DNA of 64,000 nt from positions 196,447,932-196,511,931 of the forward strand of contig CM035415.1 in the NCBI GenBank assembly GCA_020310875.1, read 5' to 3'. The translations under genes were made by a program, and so were the position numbers. The stretch is from Ceratopteris richardii. Its lineage: Eukaryota; Streptophyta; Polypodiopsida; Polypodiales; Pteridaceae. Shown here piece by piece: positions 30,601 through 40,383 of the stretch. Under the pieces are notes generated by a model, which saw nothing but the letters and a program-made list of their open reading frames with translations, had not been told where the DNA came from and searched no databases. Numbering within the stretch: position 1 is the stretch's first letter; each line of letters begins with the position of its first letter.

Positions 30601-32817
30601 TCTAGGGTTGGGGTTTGTATACATGATGTTCGTGTAATCTGACTCCCAACTAGGTTCGTTCGACTCTTCACCATAGTAGGACTCTCCATGTTCTGGGGAC
30701 TGCATGTAGTAAGCCTGGGGGCTATCCACATGGGTAGAATCAAAGCTATGGTCACTTGGGTCATTTTCAGAGATCAAGGATGTTACAGGGACTATAGCTC
30801 TATTCAGGTTCTCTTCTGCAGCAGTATACTTTACCGGAATCACATTAGCTGGGGCAGGGGGTTGTTGTGCTAGCACAGGCTGAGGCCTTTGTTGGGCCTG
30901 ATACTGTGGTTGGTAGGTTTGTTGGGGTCTAGCATATTGTGGTGGTGGATTTTGGTTCTGGTATCTGCCTTGTTGGTAGGGTTGCGGATAGGGTTGCCTA
31001 ACTGCCTGCTTGTTGTATGGGCAGTCTTGTGCGGTGTGATTGGTATATCTCTGTTCTATGGTGCAGTACTGGCTACTAGGGTTTACTTGGGGTAGAGCCA
31101 TAATGGGACAGACGTTCGCCATATGGTCACCACCGCATGTATAGCACCTTTTCACAGGGGCAAACCTTGGGATTTGTTTGCTAGTTACACCTAGTTTCTG
31201 AGCTACTTTTTCGGCAAGTTCTTCAATTGATGTGGCTTGTGTGGAAGATTGACTAGATGCACTATCTGAATCTTTGTAAATTTTGGACAACTCTAGCTCT
31301 TCTCCTAGGTTATCTTCAATGTCAATGCACATACGTACACATTCTTCTATAGTCCTAGGGTCTTTCAGATACACATAGGATCTCAATTTTGGGCTCAGCA
31401 ATCCGTCAAGAAATAAGGCTACTTGTTTAGCAGATGTGGGTAGCTCCGAAATAGGGCACCTTTCAAGATATTGTCTAAATCTTCTTCCTGCAAGTCTCAC
31501 AGTCTCTTGAGGGGTTTGCTTGAAGCTGTGAATCAGTGAGGAGGTGTTGTGTCTTATGCCGCTCTTAGAGAACTCTATAATGAATGCCTCTAGGAGTTGA
31601 TCTATGCTCCTGAACTGGCGTTCATCTAATGGCTGAAACCACGTAAGTGCTGTGTTCCTAAGGGTTAGACCGAAGGCATTGTATTGCGTGAACAGATCCT
31701 CCACTTGTTCAGCTCTCAAGACTTGCTTGAACTCTGCCACATGATCATAGGGATCTCCTGTGCCGTCAAAGTAATTCTTCATGGACTTAACTAGCTGGGT
31801 GGGTCTCAAGGTTCTTGCGTGCTCTCTAGGTCTCGGCAGAGGGAATCCATCTACATTTCTTTGGTTCCTGTGGGCTCTAAGCATCTCAGGTTCTACCCTA
31901 TTCGTCTCCGTCCTCGTTCTTTCTCTGCCTACTGGGTTGGCAAAACTTACTTCTGGTCTATCTTTACTTTTGTCTCTTTGCGTACCATGAGCTTGGGAAG
32001 TTCCAGCCCCAGGGTGACCATAGGATACATTTGATCTTGGTTGGGGGAAAATAAATTCGCCCTTCCAAGTGTAAGCATGCCTATCATTTTCTGTCACCAC
32101 AAAGATCCGTTCTGAAGCATGATCTAAGTAGGTCACTCTGCCTGGGCTATCCGGATCCTTAAACTCATAGATCATGATTGTTCCTATATCAGTTGGGTGA
32201 TCCGGTTTATATCTCCAAAAGGCTTCGTCCGTTTCTCGATTGAGAAGCAAATCTATGCACTTGTTATCTTGGGGGACCCACTCAGGCGTGATAATCCTAG
32301 TGAGAACTGATTTACCTCGAGGGGTTCTAGGTTCCACTCCCATGTTTCCTTGTTCCAAATCACCTAAGTCCGCTTCTGAAATTACATTTCCAAATTCATC
32401 TGTCCTATCTGGATGACTGGTGACTACGTATATGGTTCCTTCCTTGTCCAGGTATGCACCGTTTTCAAACTTGACAGCTGGGTGCTCTAGTCCTATGGAT
32501 TGGTCAGGGTTTTTAATCTGGACCACAGATCTTCCTAGGCCGTCCTCATAGATGCTAGCACCTAATCGGTTGGTCCTAAGGTATTCCAACTGTGTTTTGT
32601 AAGGGCCTTCTACCCTGTACAAGTAAGGCACACCTGAACTTCCCGTAGGCCTGTCCATGCCTTGAGACATCTCTGACTCACTGGTATCAGAGCTAGGGTA
32701 ATGAGAGTGGCGACTCAACTGCTGAGTCCAAGACCTTGCAGTGTGATTGACACTAGCCTCTGAAGACCTAAGGCTTTGTCTCTCTCTTACTAGGTGTCGT
32801 CCTGATCTAAGGTTCAT
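27664..32817 (-). CDS. G2 Gag with C-terminal retropepsin
   Basis: 1717 codons from ATG at 32817. The first 330 residues are a non-conserved N-terminal region. The retrotransposon gag capsid domain is near 340-500 (YFDGTGDPYDHVAEF, TALTWFQPL, KQTPQETVRLAGRRFRQYLE). Three zinc knuckles at about 556, 755 and 785 (CYTCGGDHMANVC, CYRCQGDHLIRDC, CQDCGKEHLLRDC) all have CX2CX3HX4C, one residue shorter than usual. A Pro/Gln and Glu-rich linker follows, then a retropepsin near 1360 (AILDSGAGVAIATT, later EMILGRPF) and an acidic tail. It is much longer than ordinary plant Gypsy Gag (300-700 residues). The stop is TAG directly followed by another TAG. Confidence 0.92.
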   Translation of the reverse strand: MNLRSGRHLVRERQSLRSSEASVNHTARSWTQQLSRHSHYPSSDTSESEMSQGMDRPTGSSGVPYLYRVEGPYKTQLEYLRTNRLGASIYEDGLGRSVVQIKNPDQSIGLEHPAVKFENGAYLDKEGTIYVVTSHPDRTDEFGNVISEADLGDLEQGNMGVEPRTPRGKSVLTRIITPEWVPQDNKCIDLLLNRETDEAFWRYKPDHPTDIGTIMIYEFKDPDSPGRVTYLDHASERIFVVTENDRHAYTWKGEFIFPQPRSNVSYGHPGAGTSQAHGTQRDKSKDRPEVSFANPVGRERTRTETNRVEPEMLRAHRNQRNVDGFPLPRPREHARTLRPTQLVKSMKNYFDGTGDPYDHVAEFKQVLRAEQVEDLFTQYNAFGLTLRNTALTWFQPLDERQFRSIDQLLEAFIIEFSKSGIRHNTSSLIHSFKQTPQETVRLAGRRFRQYLERCPISELPTSAKQVALFLDGLLSPKLRSYVYLKDPRTIEECVRMCIDIEDNLGEELELSKIYKDSDSASSQSSTQATSIEELAEKVAQKLGVTSKQIPRFAPVKRCYTCGGDHMANVCPIMALPQVNPSSQYCTIEQRYTNHTAQDCPYNKQAVRQPYPQPYQQGRYQNQNPPPQYARPQQTYQPQYQAQQRPQPVLAQQPPAPANVIPVKYTAAEENLNRAIVPVTSLISENDPSDHSFDSTHVDSPQAYYMQSPEHGESYYGEESNEPSWESDYTNIMYTNPNPRPQPRQVRPPFPRGPCYRCQGDHLIRDCHLPPPTQTQSVTIQGFCQDCGKEHLLRDCPKNPNSMPKITPINVVGLVVDSSGSVTSTAPVQVVTRAQALQQNQGVGQEKSLDASDTESQNKKRTRAWKDSRERMKRQWAKKMSELEESLRETKAKIIEITSQPHSHTFPPLPSLSPSIPSPSKTAHATHPPPQTGSVLADPTPEDIDMMLKAYQARIQEGPNVTDHDKCYPRADLEIERTKLCAKMVALAQTMFEASRLFNYSGSAKTQLHLDGFLEKLERIIARSDKEEKNQDQEKASKNRNHSQSEVYVANAPKPDNFPSLERIERPIAQPEKEPTPQRKERARERVSQPLQEAHGPPQEAYLPPQKADEPPSKAQVPPQVAYIPSQGMCEPVRKSNRISNPPQEACAPAICENEERVNNRISPPSQVAYAPNSTEPDTSSSMNRFAPDFLREIQEDKWDNESEVAPPFELVDDAHDQFPQDIPSIYGEHESIQSLERLDFESNSIQELPHFTGPWEAKSTCMRAPTVMVRNDDSVIPRNTEVVTNTKVQRDLTLEELPEDRPNARKHVAKQVPEIAKPRSRVGSHRTVPEIPLDKIGDMCEGEEGNTYLPITYQEYTTKAILDSGAGVAIATTSLWKRWGKPALRPTRMKLQMADGHIERPLGLLEGITLTTCGVEFEHSFAICDFSKNHAYEMILGRPFMRQLQVVQDWGTNSLYLQHLGVTTKVNLKDYSHRDVPPIQWNPIHRAKDDTESVHSLESGSSWMHEDTHLWMCKVAVEEEKREKAREVGAKETHRSIQDPAYAPVVFPDEDFEPHGWAEILATMDVAINEEQWTPHCDEDGYDISVFSIEPIMGEAVLEECEPSPDAFEDASDSDLESIIMDPPFASDEEYFHEVEFQPQRHGEVTTNVRLTTHVTPKEEGKKRKKREASPEEEESLFEVPENFKKYEIDDRRVMIRMPNERHNQERPMITKKLLRK

Positions 32818-33709
32818 ATGCCTAACTGATTAGCCCAATTCTTTGCCCAGAGTACAACCTCGTTGCCGATCAATTGGTACCAGTCACTTGATTCTTTTTA
32901 GTTATTCCTCGTGTTTCAAGTCTTGTCTGCTATTACGTCGTCAGGAATACTTGAATGTTCTTCTTACTTTCAGGTTGATCGTTCCACGTTAGGTTCTTTC
33001 CTTTATGTTGTCGACAGTACAGAGATTAAGTTTTTAGCTTGAACTTGAGTTTTTAGGTAGTCTTCAACTTGATAGTGGCCTATCGTCGCCCTGACTTACT
33101 CCTACTTCTAATCGTTCTTAGCCTAAGCTAGGAATTGACGAAGAGGAGTTGAGAATATTCCGACCTTTCTTGCCGAACCTTGCTCTTTAGTGCTCGAGAA
33201 GTTGATTCTCAAGCGTGCGCAACACCCTTGCTTGGATGCTCTCAATTGTTTCTCAATAGGCCTGCATAAATCCCAAGATTAGCTCCAAGTAGATCTTTCA
33301 ATTGACAGACAATTTATTTCATACACTTTTTTAATGACCCTTGTTCCCCCTTTTGCATTGTTAGAAATTTACTCTAGAGCTCCCTTGGTGTTCCTACCCC
33401 TCAGTGTGTCAACTTCCAAATATCCTATCTGAAAATCAACGCGTTATTCTTATAAAAAACAGTTGAGGGCGTGTAGTATATGTCACGAGCTTTCCGACAA
33501 GCCCTAGAGCTCAGAAAATGGATTTCGTATGAAAAAGTTATGACCGTTCAGGGTTTAGGGGGTTACTAGACAGACAGAACCTTTCGGGGGTTTTAATGCA
33601 TTTTCTAAGGCCTTCGTAAGTATATGAGTACATGAAAGTGCAAATATGCCCAAAATTTAGCCTAAATTTCCAAAAATTCACTCCTTAATTTTTTGCCGAA
33701 AATGCCTGT

Positions 33710-34294
33710 CTATCGCGATAGACGGTGTCTGTCGCGATAGACACAATCTATCGTGGATTTCTGTCTGTCGCGATAGACGGTGTCTGTCGCGATAGACGGT
33801 ATCTATCGTGGATTTCTGTCTGTCGCGATAGACGGTGTCTGTCGCGATAGACGGTGTCTGTCGCGATAGACGGTGTCTGTCGCGAATTTCTGTCTGTCGC
33901 GATAGACGGTGTCTGTCGCGATAGACGGTGTCTATCGTGGATTTCTGTCTGTCGCGATAGACGGTGTCTGTCGCGATAGACGGTGTCTATCGTGGATTTC
34001 TGTCTGTCGCGATAGACGGTGTCTGTCGCGGATTTCTGTCTGTCGCGATAGACGGTGTCTGTCGCGATAGACGGTGTCTATCGTGGATTTCTGTCTGTCG
34101 CGATAGACGGTGTCTGTCGCGATAGACAGTGTCTATCGTGGATTTCTGTCTGTCGCGATAGACGGTGTCTGTCGCGATAGACAGTGTCTGTCGCGATAGA
34201 CGGTGTCTGTCGCGATAGACGCTATCTGTCGTGAAATTCTGTCTGTCGCGATAGACGGTGTCTGTCGCGATAGACAGTGTCTGTCGCGATAGAC
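33710..34294. repeat. Palindromic tandem-repeat array in the G2 leader
   Basis: The 16-base core GTCTRTCGCGATAGAC appears 23 times in under 600 bases, about every 18-19 bases, separated by GGT or AGT, with spacers such as ATCGTGGATTTCT every two to four cores. The two halves (GTCTATCG and CGATAGAC) are exact complements in the A form and pair with a single G-U in the G form. Each core is centred on TCGCGA. In RNA each copy can pair with itself, its neighbours or a second genome. Confidence 0.93.
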
Positions 34295-34761
34295 TGAAAA
34301 AATGCAAATTTTTGAAAAACTTCTAGTGATCTAGAGTGCCCACAAGGTGTAGGTTACAGTGCTAATCATGCATTCACAAAATGTTAAGATTTTCTGTCTG
34401 TCGCGATAGACAGAGATTGTCGTCCCGGGACCTGTGCAGAGCCTGTCGTACCTGCGCACACTGCTGGGGATGATGGTACAGCAAAAACCTGCAAAATAGC
34501 TCAGAAAACAAGCAAAAACAGCACATGCAAGTTCGCTCTCTTGCTCTCTCTCACAAGTGAAATGAGGGAAATGAGGTGGAGATGGGGATATAGTCAAAAC
34601 TGAAATTTTCGCGATGATGGAGATGGACGTGGGAGATGGTGATGATGATGATGAAGATGGTGAAGAAAGTAAAAGAAAACCGATGAGAGTGAAGAAAATA
34701 CCTACAACTCCAACGCGTCAACTCTACGTCTTACCATCACACGCTCGTCCTCAAAGCTCGA

Positions 34762-34779
34762 TCCCCGGCAACGGCGCCA
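34762..34779 (-). promoter_or_regulatory. Primer-binding site of G2 (Asp-tRNA type)
   Basis: The minus strand reads TGGCGCCGTTGCCGGGGA, eight bases inside the 5' LTR. This is the primer site reported for Athila/Calypso-type plant Gypsy elements and is complementary to the 3' end of tRNA-Asp. It confirms minus orientation and lineage. Confidence 0.93.
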
Positions 34780-34787
34780 AAATTTGG

Positions 34788-35356
34788 TGTAGCTCAATGA
34801 TGAGTAGCACCTCCTTTAATGTCAATCCGGGAAGACGTGAGGATGGTATGAAGACCTCGAGCAAGTGGCGGCACAAGTGCGTGAGTGAGAAGCACACAAG
34901 CATGCACACACATACACACACATGCGCACACACGGCAAGACAAAGAGAGAGAATCAATGGAGTTCTTTAGATTACTTTCAATAGCTCTTACAAGTTCGTT
35001 TCTATTACAATCTAACCTCAAAAATGAGCTCTCTAGCTCTTTTTATAGTTTTTGACTAGCTTTTGGCCCTGTCCAGACCTAGTGTCCGGCCTAGTTAAAA
35101 ATTAGGTTCCAGGGCTTATTTGAGGGCTCAAACGAAGTCTAAAAATTATGAAAATTGGTACGATGATACTTCTAGTACTCCTCAAGCTCGAGGACTCCTC
35201 GGCTTGCACAAAATGGAGTCTAATCTACCAAAAACGGGATTTACAATGTTTGTGTAGTGATTAAAATCACTTGAATTGTACATAATCTATGGGAAAAAAT
35301 GATCTGGCCTTGTTGCCGTATTGTGCATGATTCCTTTGTTGCTTTGTGTGCCAACA
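34788..35356 (-). repeat. 5' LTR of G2
   Basis: 569 bases, TGTTGGCAC (35356) to GAGCTACA (34788) on the minus strand. The TATA box is at about 35039-35048. It is about 99.5% identical by eye to the 3' LTR at 18182-18750, so the insertion is young. Confidence 0.96.
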
Positions 35357-36295
35357 GATGCTCATCTAGTTCTCTGAGTATGTTCAACCGAAATGGTAAG
35401 GATTCTTCGGGTATCAACTTCTGAGTTATAGCCACATGTAAACTAGGTACGACAACTTCCATTGGAGCAATTGCTATTAATCCATAAGCAAGTTTGAAAG
35501 GAGTCAGTTCAGTTGCTACTTTATAGGTAGTCCGGTATGCCCATAATACTGCAGGTAGTAATTGATCCCATCTTTCTGGTGATTCCAGAATCAGTTTACG
35601 AAGCATATTCAACAAGGTCTTGTTTGTACTTTTAGCCAAGCCATTAGCACAAGGATAATAAGGAGAAGTGAATTTATGCAGAATTTGAAAAGAGTGTGTG
35701 AGTACTTCCATTAAATTGTTAACAAAATGTGTGCCTTGATCTGTCACAAGTTCCAGAGGTAATCCAAATCGTGGAAATACGTCTTTCATTAAACACTTTG
35801 CTACCAAAATAGTTGTAGCAGACCGTAAAGCCCAAGCTTTTGCCCACCTCGTAGCATAATCTGTACATGTCAGAATATAACGATTATTGCTAAGTATTGC
35901 TGGAGGTGTAATAGGTCCAATAAAATCAAGACCCCATTTCCGAAAAGGTTCCAAAGGCAATACAGGTTGGAGAGGGAAAAAATGGTGTTGTAAAGGCTAT
36001 CCAGCCCGCTGACAATTGTCATACTATTTGACAAACTGAGATACATCTCTGTACATAGTAGGCCACCAAAGCCCACTTTGCATAATTTTCCGGTGCATTA
36101 AATCTGTTGAAAAATGTCCACCGGAAGGTATTGAATGTGCTAGAGCTATAATTGAGTTTCCTTCATGTGGAGGAATACAATGAATTAAAACTCTAGTGTG
36201 ATCCATATAATACAACTCTCTAGCAATCAACCAAAATTTGGGACTGTAAATTGCAATTTTCCTATGCATTGCAGGAGAAGTCTGAGCAGGAAGAC
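35357..36295 (-). pseudogene. G1 integrase, zinc finger and core
   Basis: The minus strand shows the HHCC module (HSIPSGGHFSTDL, WWPTMYRDVSQFVK), with the first zinc cysteine region damaged by a TAG near 36024. The core follows: KWGLDFIGPI, LVTDQGTHFVNNL and ANGLAKSTNKTL. In the last motif the catalytic glutamate (ANGQAESTNK in G2) is lysine, so this enzyme would be inactive even without the stop. The gene is cut at 35357 by G2 and upstream of LPAQTSPAMHRK at 36295 by the C3 LTR. Confidence 0.9.
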
Positions 36296-37566
36296 TGTGA
36301 GGAGATGGATAGGTATGTGCTTGAAGATGAAGAGGTGTTGCAAAATCCTTGATCTACACCAGCCAAATGAACTCTAGGAGTATATGGTGGGCACTTTTAG
36401 CTTTCCAATGGATGTATTAGACATCCTATGTACCTTGAAAGATCACTCACAAAAAGATAGATCAAAACAGATAAGTTAGGGTTAGCTCAGAGGTGAAGAA
36501 CTTGCTATTTTGGTTCATACACCTGTACAGTGTTTTACATAATTCTCTAAGCACAGTAGCAATTAGCTTAATTCCTCTTGGGGAAGTCTAGTTAACTTAA
36601 AGAGATAACTTTCAATAGTAATCTCATCAAAAATAATAAACCACACACTGAGAATGAGTTTTAACAAGTGATGCATCATCCCGATTTTCACGGGCTGCTA
36701 CAGTTTGATACCAGTGAGCCAAAAAAAAAAGATAACTCAAACTATAGGAATCCAATGATTATGAAACGTTTTATGGTTATATTAGACAGTAAGCCGAATC
36801 CAACAAGCTTTAAATCATTCCATTTGGATAAGTAACCACTGCGAAATGACTCTGACAAAATGAGTGCAAAAATCGGTTACCTGACAGAGAAGTGAAGATG
36901 AACATACACTGTTGACTTCAATTAAACATAACTGAAGATTTCAACATCTATATGAAATGAGACTTTGTGAGCATATAGTAGACTTATAGAGCTAACGTAA
37001 CCAAGTTAAATCACTGAAAATGATGCACCAAGCTCAGAGAAACCATCTCTGCAATCTGACTGAGAAAACTGAGAGTAATGGCAGTGAGTAGTACACTTCA
37101 CAAGAACATGGACATATGAACTCAAATGATCATGAAAATGAAAGTATATTGCTTGTACAATACAATGACTTACTGATGCATATGTGTGCCTTGTAATCAC
37201 ACCTTGATATGGCATAAAGCTCAGCTCTTGGAGGTCTTCACATAGGTCTCTCTAACCACAACTAAAACTGCCATCTATTTATAGTTGAGTTTGGGAGGCT
37301 TACTTCCCTCAATCACTCTCCAATCAATTAGTGATTGATTTCACTCTCTACCTACCACAAATCACAAATTCGTGGCTCCTCTTTCCCATTTTGATCAAGT
37401 GGACTCAACCACTTAAGATTCTCTCACTTTTACATTAAGTAAACTCCTCAAAAGTTACAAGAGGTAGTTCACAAGTGAACTTTACATAGTCTTCATTTTA
37501 AGGCTTCTTCTATGACTTTGTGGGACTCAAGCCAATACTTAGGCTTGTCATAGACTTGCTCCAACA
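36296..37566 (-). repeat. 3' LTR of C3
   Basis: The minus strand begins TGTTGGAGCAAG (37566) and ends CCTCACA (36296), 1271 bases. A TATA box (minus CTATAAATAG) is near 37272-37282. A polypurine tract (minus TTGAGGGGGAGC) touches it at 37567. Confidence 0.88.
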
Positions 37567-37579
37567 GCTCCCCCTCAAG

Positions 37580-38751
37580 CCAAGTATGCTTGAGGTCTTC
37601 AATCTTCCAAGATTACCTGCAAACCAATCATAGCCTTGAATTTGCAAAGCTTTGTACCATCCAATGCTTTGGTTAGAATATCTGCACATTATTGATGAGT
37701 GGACACATATGATATTTGAATCTCTTTTCTTAGAACCTTCTCTCGTACATAGTGATAATGAACTTCAATATGTTTAGTCCTTGCATGAAAAATAGGATTA
37801 GCAGCCAAGTGAATAGAACTCATATTGTCACAAAAAATAGTTGGAGTTCCAAACTCCAATCCAAGATCTTTGATTAATGTCTTCATCCACATAGCTTCCT
37901 AAGTAGCTATGGCAAGACCTCTATATTCAGCTTCAGTAGAAGAGAGAGCAATTGTGGGTTGCTTCTTGGATGACCATGAAATAAGCTTTGAACCTGCAAA
38001 GGTAAGATAACCTGAAGTGCTCATTCTATCTTGTTTGGAGCCAGCCCAATCTGCATCAGAAAATAGCTTCAAACCTAAATCAGATACATAAGGATAATAA
38101 AGTCCTTCATTTATGGTTCCTTTGAGATACTTGAGAATCCTTTTGGTAGCATTCATATGTGATTTCCTTGGTGTGTGCATAAATTGACTTAGCACACTCA
38201 CACTGTAACATATATCTACTCTTGCCAATGTGGCATAGTTGAGACTACCCACTAGACTTTGATATGATGTGATGTCCTCTATGAGTTCACCTTCATGTGA
38301 GCTCAATTTGTGATTGACCTCCATTGGAGTACCTGCAATCTTACAATCTTGCATCTTGAATTTTGCCAACATGTCCTTAATGTAATTTCTTTGAGTAGGA
38401 AACAAACCATGATCTTTGTAGGCAACTTCCAAATCTAGGAAGTAGGTAAGTGAACCCAAATCACTTATCTTGAACTCTTCTCTCATCTAATCTTTGATCT
38501 TCTTCATACCATCTGCATCATTTCCTATCAATATAATATCATCTACATATACACATAAGTAGATGACCTCAGAATTACTCTTTTTGATAAAGAGTGAAGG
38601 ATCTGCCTTGCTTGGTTGAAAGCCTTTGTCCTACAAGAATGAAACAAGCCTGAAATTTCAAGCTCTTGGAGCTTGCTTGAGACCATACAATGCTTTGTTA
38701 AGTTTACACACATAATCAGGATAAACTTGATTCTCAAAACTAGGTGGTATG
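37580..38751 (-). pseudogene. C3 RT (second half) and RNase H
   Basis: The minus strand gives [28 protein letters not shown] (catalytic YVDD), FKISDLGSLTYFLDLEV, SDADWAGSKQDRMSTSGY, SSTEAEYRGLA and HARTKHIEVHYHYVREKV. TAG stops occur after RLVSFL, after IKD and after the LAIAT strand. The first RT segment and the integrase core are missing: the frame begins at the junction near 38752. Confidence 0.88.
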
Positions 38752-40357
38752 CACTACACTTATAAATCATATGTTGTTTTGACAAATTAGGGAGTCCAAG
38801 TACACTTTGGTCCCTGCAAATTTGCTTTAATGACCTTTCACCAATATGTGCTAACCTTTTCTGCCATACTTCCAATTCTATGAGTGTCTGACTACCATAA
38901 TTAAAGAGAGCAATGTTTCTAGTGTCCTGTAATTCAAATGTGAACAATCTACCTATCTTTTCACCTTTTGCAATTTTTCTGAATCCTTGACTTCGATCTT
39001 CAACAAATGCTCCTGCCTTTGTGAACCTGACTTGCAACCCTTTCTCTACTATCTGCCCAACACTTATCGAATTCTTTGTAATGGTAGGGACATAGAGTAC
39101 CTTACTGAGTAGGTTGATGTTTCCATTAGGTGCTTTGACATTGCCTATTTTCTCCACAAGATGTTTTGTATCATCTCTTGTTTGTACCTCATGATTATTC
39201 CTTGGATCTTCTAAATCTGATAGGAGTGCCACATTTCCTGCCACATGATTTGAACAACCTGAATCTATGTAGAAAACATGCTCATCAGATTTACCTTGTG
39301 GCATAGCCATGTTCATGATCAATAATGAATCCTCTTTGTTTGATTCTTCTGTATAGTTATTGTAGTCTCTCCTTCCTTTGTAGTCTCCTTGATAGTTTGA
39401 ATGATTGTAGTTGTTGTAGTTGCCATGATAATTGTTGAACCTTCCTCTTGAGTAGCCATAACTTCCTCTATTGTATCCTCTGCCTCTTTCATTCCGGGAA
39501 TTCCTAAAGCAATTTTCAGTTGTATGATTAGTTAATCCACAAATAGAACATGGGTTGGAGTCTTGGGATCTCCCCCTGCCTTGTCTACCTCCTCTTCCTC
39601 TACCTCCGCCATGTCTTCCTCTACCTGCATAGTTAGCTTGATATGTACCTGCATCATCCACTTTCTTTGCCTTTCCTTTGTTATCTTTGGACTTGCTTTT
39701 ATCAGTGTATAAAGCTGAAGATTGATTACCTTTAGAGCTCTCTCCATTTTTTATAAGCTTTGCCTCTTGAGTAAGTAGCTGTCCAATGAGTGTATTGAAA
39801 TCAGGTACATGCATGTCCATGTACAAATCCATAGCTATGGTGAATGCTTCCCACTTGTCATCTGCCTTCAAGCCATTGATGACCTGCCTTACAATTTGCT
39901 CTTCATCTATTACCTCTCCAATGCTTCCCAACTGATCCGCTATGTCCTTGAGCTTTGTGACAAAATCAGTCACATTTTGTTTGGGAGCCTTCTTGAGGGT
40001 TGTGAAATCCAACCATAGTTGATGCTTCCTAGCTTTGGTACTTGAAGAAAAGAAGGCTTCAAGTGCATCCCACACTTCCTGAGATGTCTTACAACTTCTA
40101 ATGTGAGGCAACAAAAAATCTAAGATAGAGTTGAGGAGATACGACCTTGCAAGTGCATCCTTGGAGCACCATGTGCTCAATCTTTCTTGCTCTTCTTGTG
40201 TTGGTTGACTTTTGTTCCTGAAACTTGGCATAACTTCATCTCCAGCCACATAACCATATAAACTTCTACCTTGGAGATAAGCTTCCATTCTTAATGACCA
40301 AGCTGAGTAGTTACCTCTGTCCAATTTGTCAATTGATTAAGGAAATCCATCTGCCAT
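38752..40357 (-). pseudogene. C3 gag, protease and integrase finger
   Basis: The start is probably MADGFP at 40357, with a TAA at the seventh codon. Then come KLDRGNYSAWSLRMEAYLQG, the gag body, an RGG-rich stretch and a knuckle CSICGLTNHTTENC (CX2CX4HX4C). The protease is FYIDSGCSNHVAGN and the pre-integrase strand GLQVRFTKAGAF. The HHCC finger ends at KCSA, where a deletion fuses it out of frame to RT. The codons after that in the long frame are read in the wrong phase. Confidence 0.88.
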
Positions 40358-40367
40358 GTTGTCCAAC

Positions 40368-40382
40368 CTTGCTCTGATACCA
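40368..40382 (-). promoter_or_regulatory. Primer-binding site of C3
   Basis: The minus strand reads TGGTATCAGAGCAAGG directly after the LTR end CTTCACA plus one base. It is the initiator Met tRNA type, as in C4, C5 and C6. Confidence 0.88.
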
Positions 40383-40383
40383 C

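Larger units (their letters stand above)
32818..34787 (-). other. 5' leader of G2
   Basis: 1.97 kb between the LTR and the gag ATG, without coding similarity. It holds the primer site at the LTR side, an isolated palindrome near 34395-34412, the palindromic repeat array at 33710-34294 and then about 890 bases of unremarkable sequence. The packaging signal and any splice donor should lie here. Confidence 0.7.
18182..35356 (-). mobile_element. Giant young Ty3/Gypsy element G2 (17,175 bp, complete)
   Basis: Bounded by two 569-base LTRs that differ at about three positions and flanked by a 5-base target duplication GATGC (18177-18181 and 35357-35361). From the 5' end on the minus strand: LTR, Asp-tRNA-type primer site, a 1.97-kb leader with palindromic repeats, Gag (1717 aa), Pol (1212 aa), a WVPK-repeat ORF (213 aa), a 1437-aa 3' ORF, polypurine tract, LTR. 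All four long frames are uninterrupted. RT and integrase place it among the non-chromodomain plant Gypsy elements related to Athila/Tat. It looks capable of encoding its own products. Confidence 0.95.
14576..36295 (-). mobile_element. Old Gypsy element G1, in two visible pieces
   Basis: Pieces 14576-18181 (3' LTR, decayed 3' ORF, end of integrase) and 35357-36295 (integrase zinc finger and core) form one minus-strand element split by G2. The five bases GATGC are duplicated at the break. The right end is cut at 36296 by the C3 LTR, so RT, gag and the 5' LTR of G1 lie outside the window. The left LTR edge lies within the C7 gag. Confidence 0.82.

Noticed and set aside
33710..34294. CRISPR array
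   Set aside because: The repeats are spaced by near-constant 2-4 bases with no unique spacers, and the setting is a plant retroelement leader.
33987..34307. 106-codon minus-strand frame in the palindromic array
   Set aside because: It is a by-product of a tandem repeat, not a protein.
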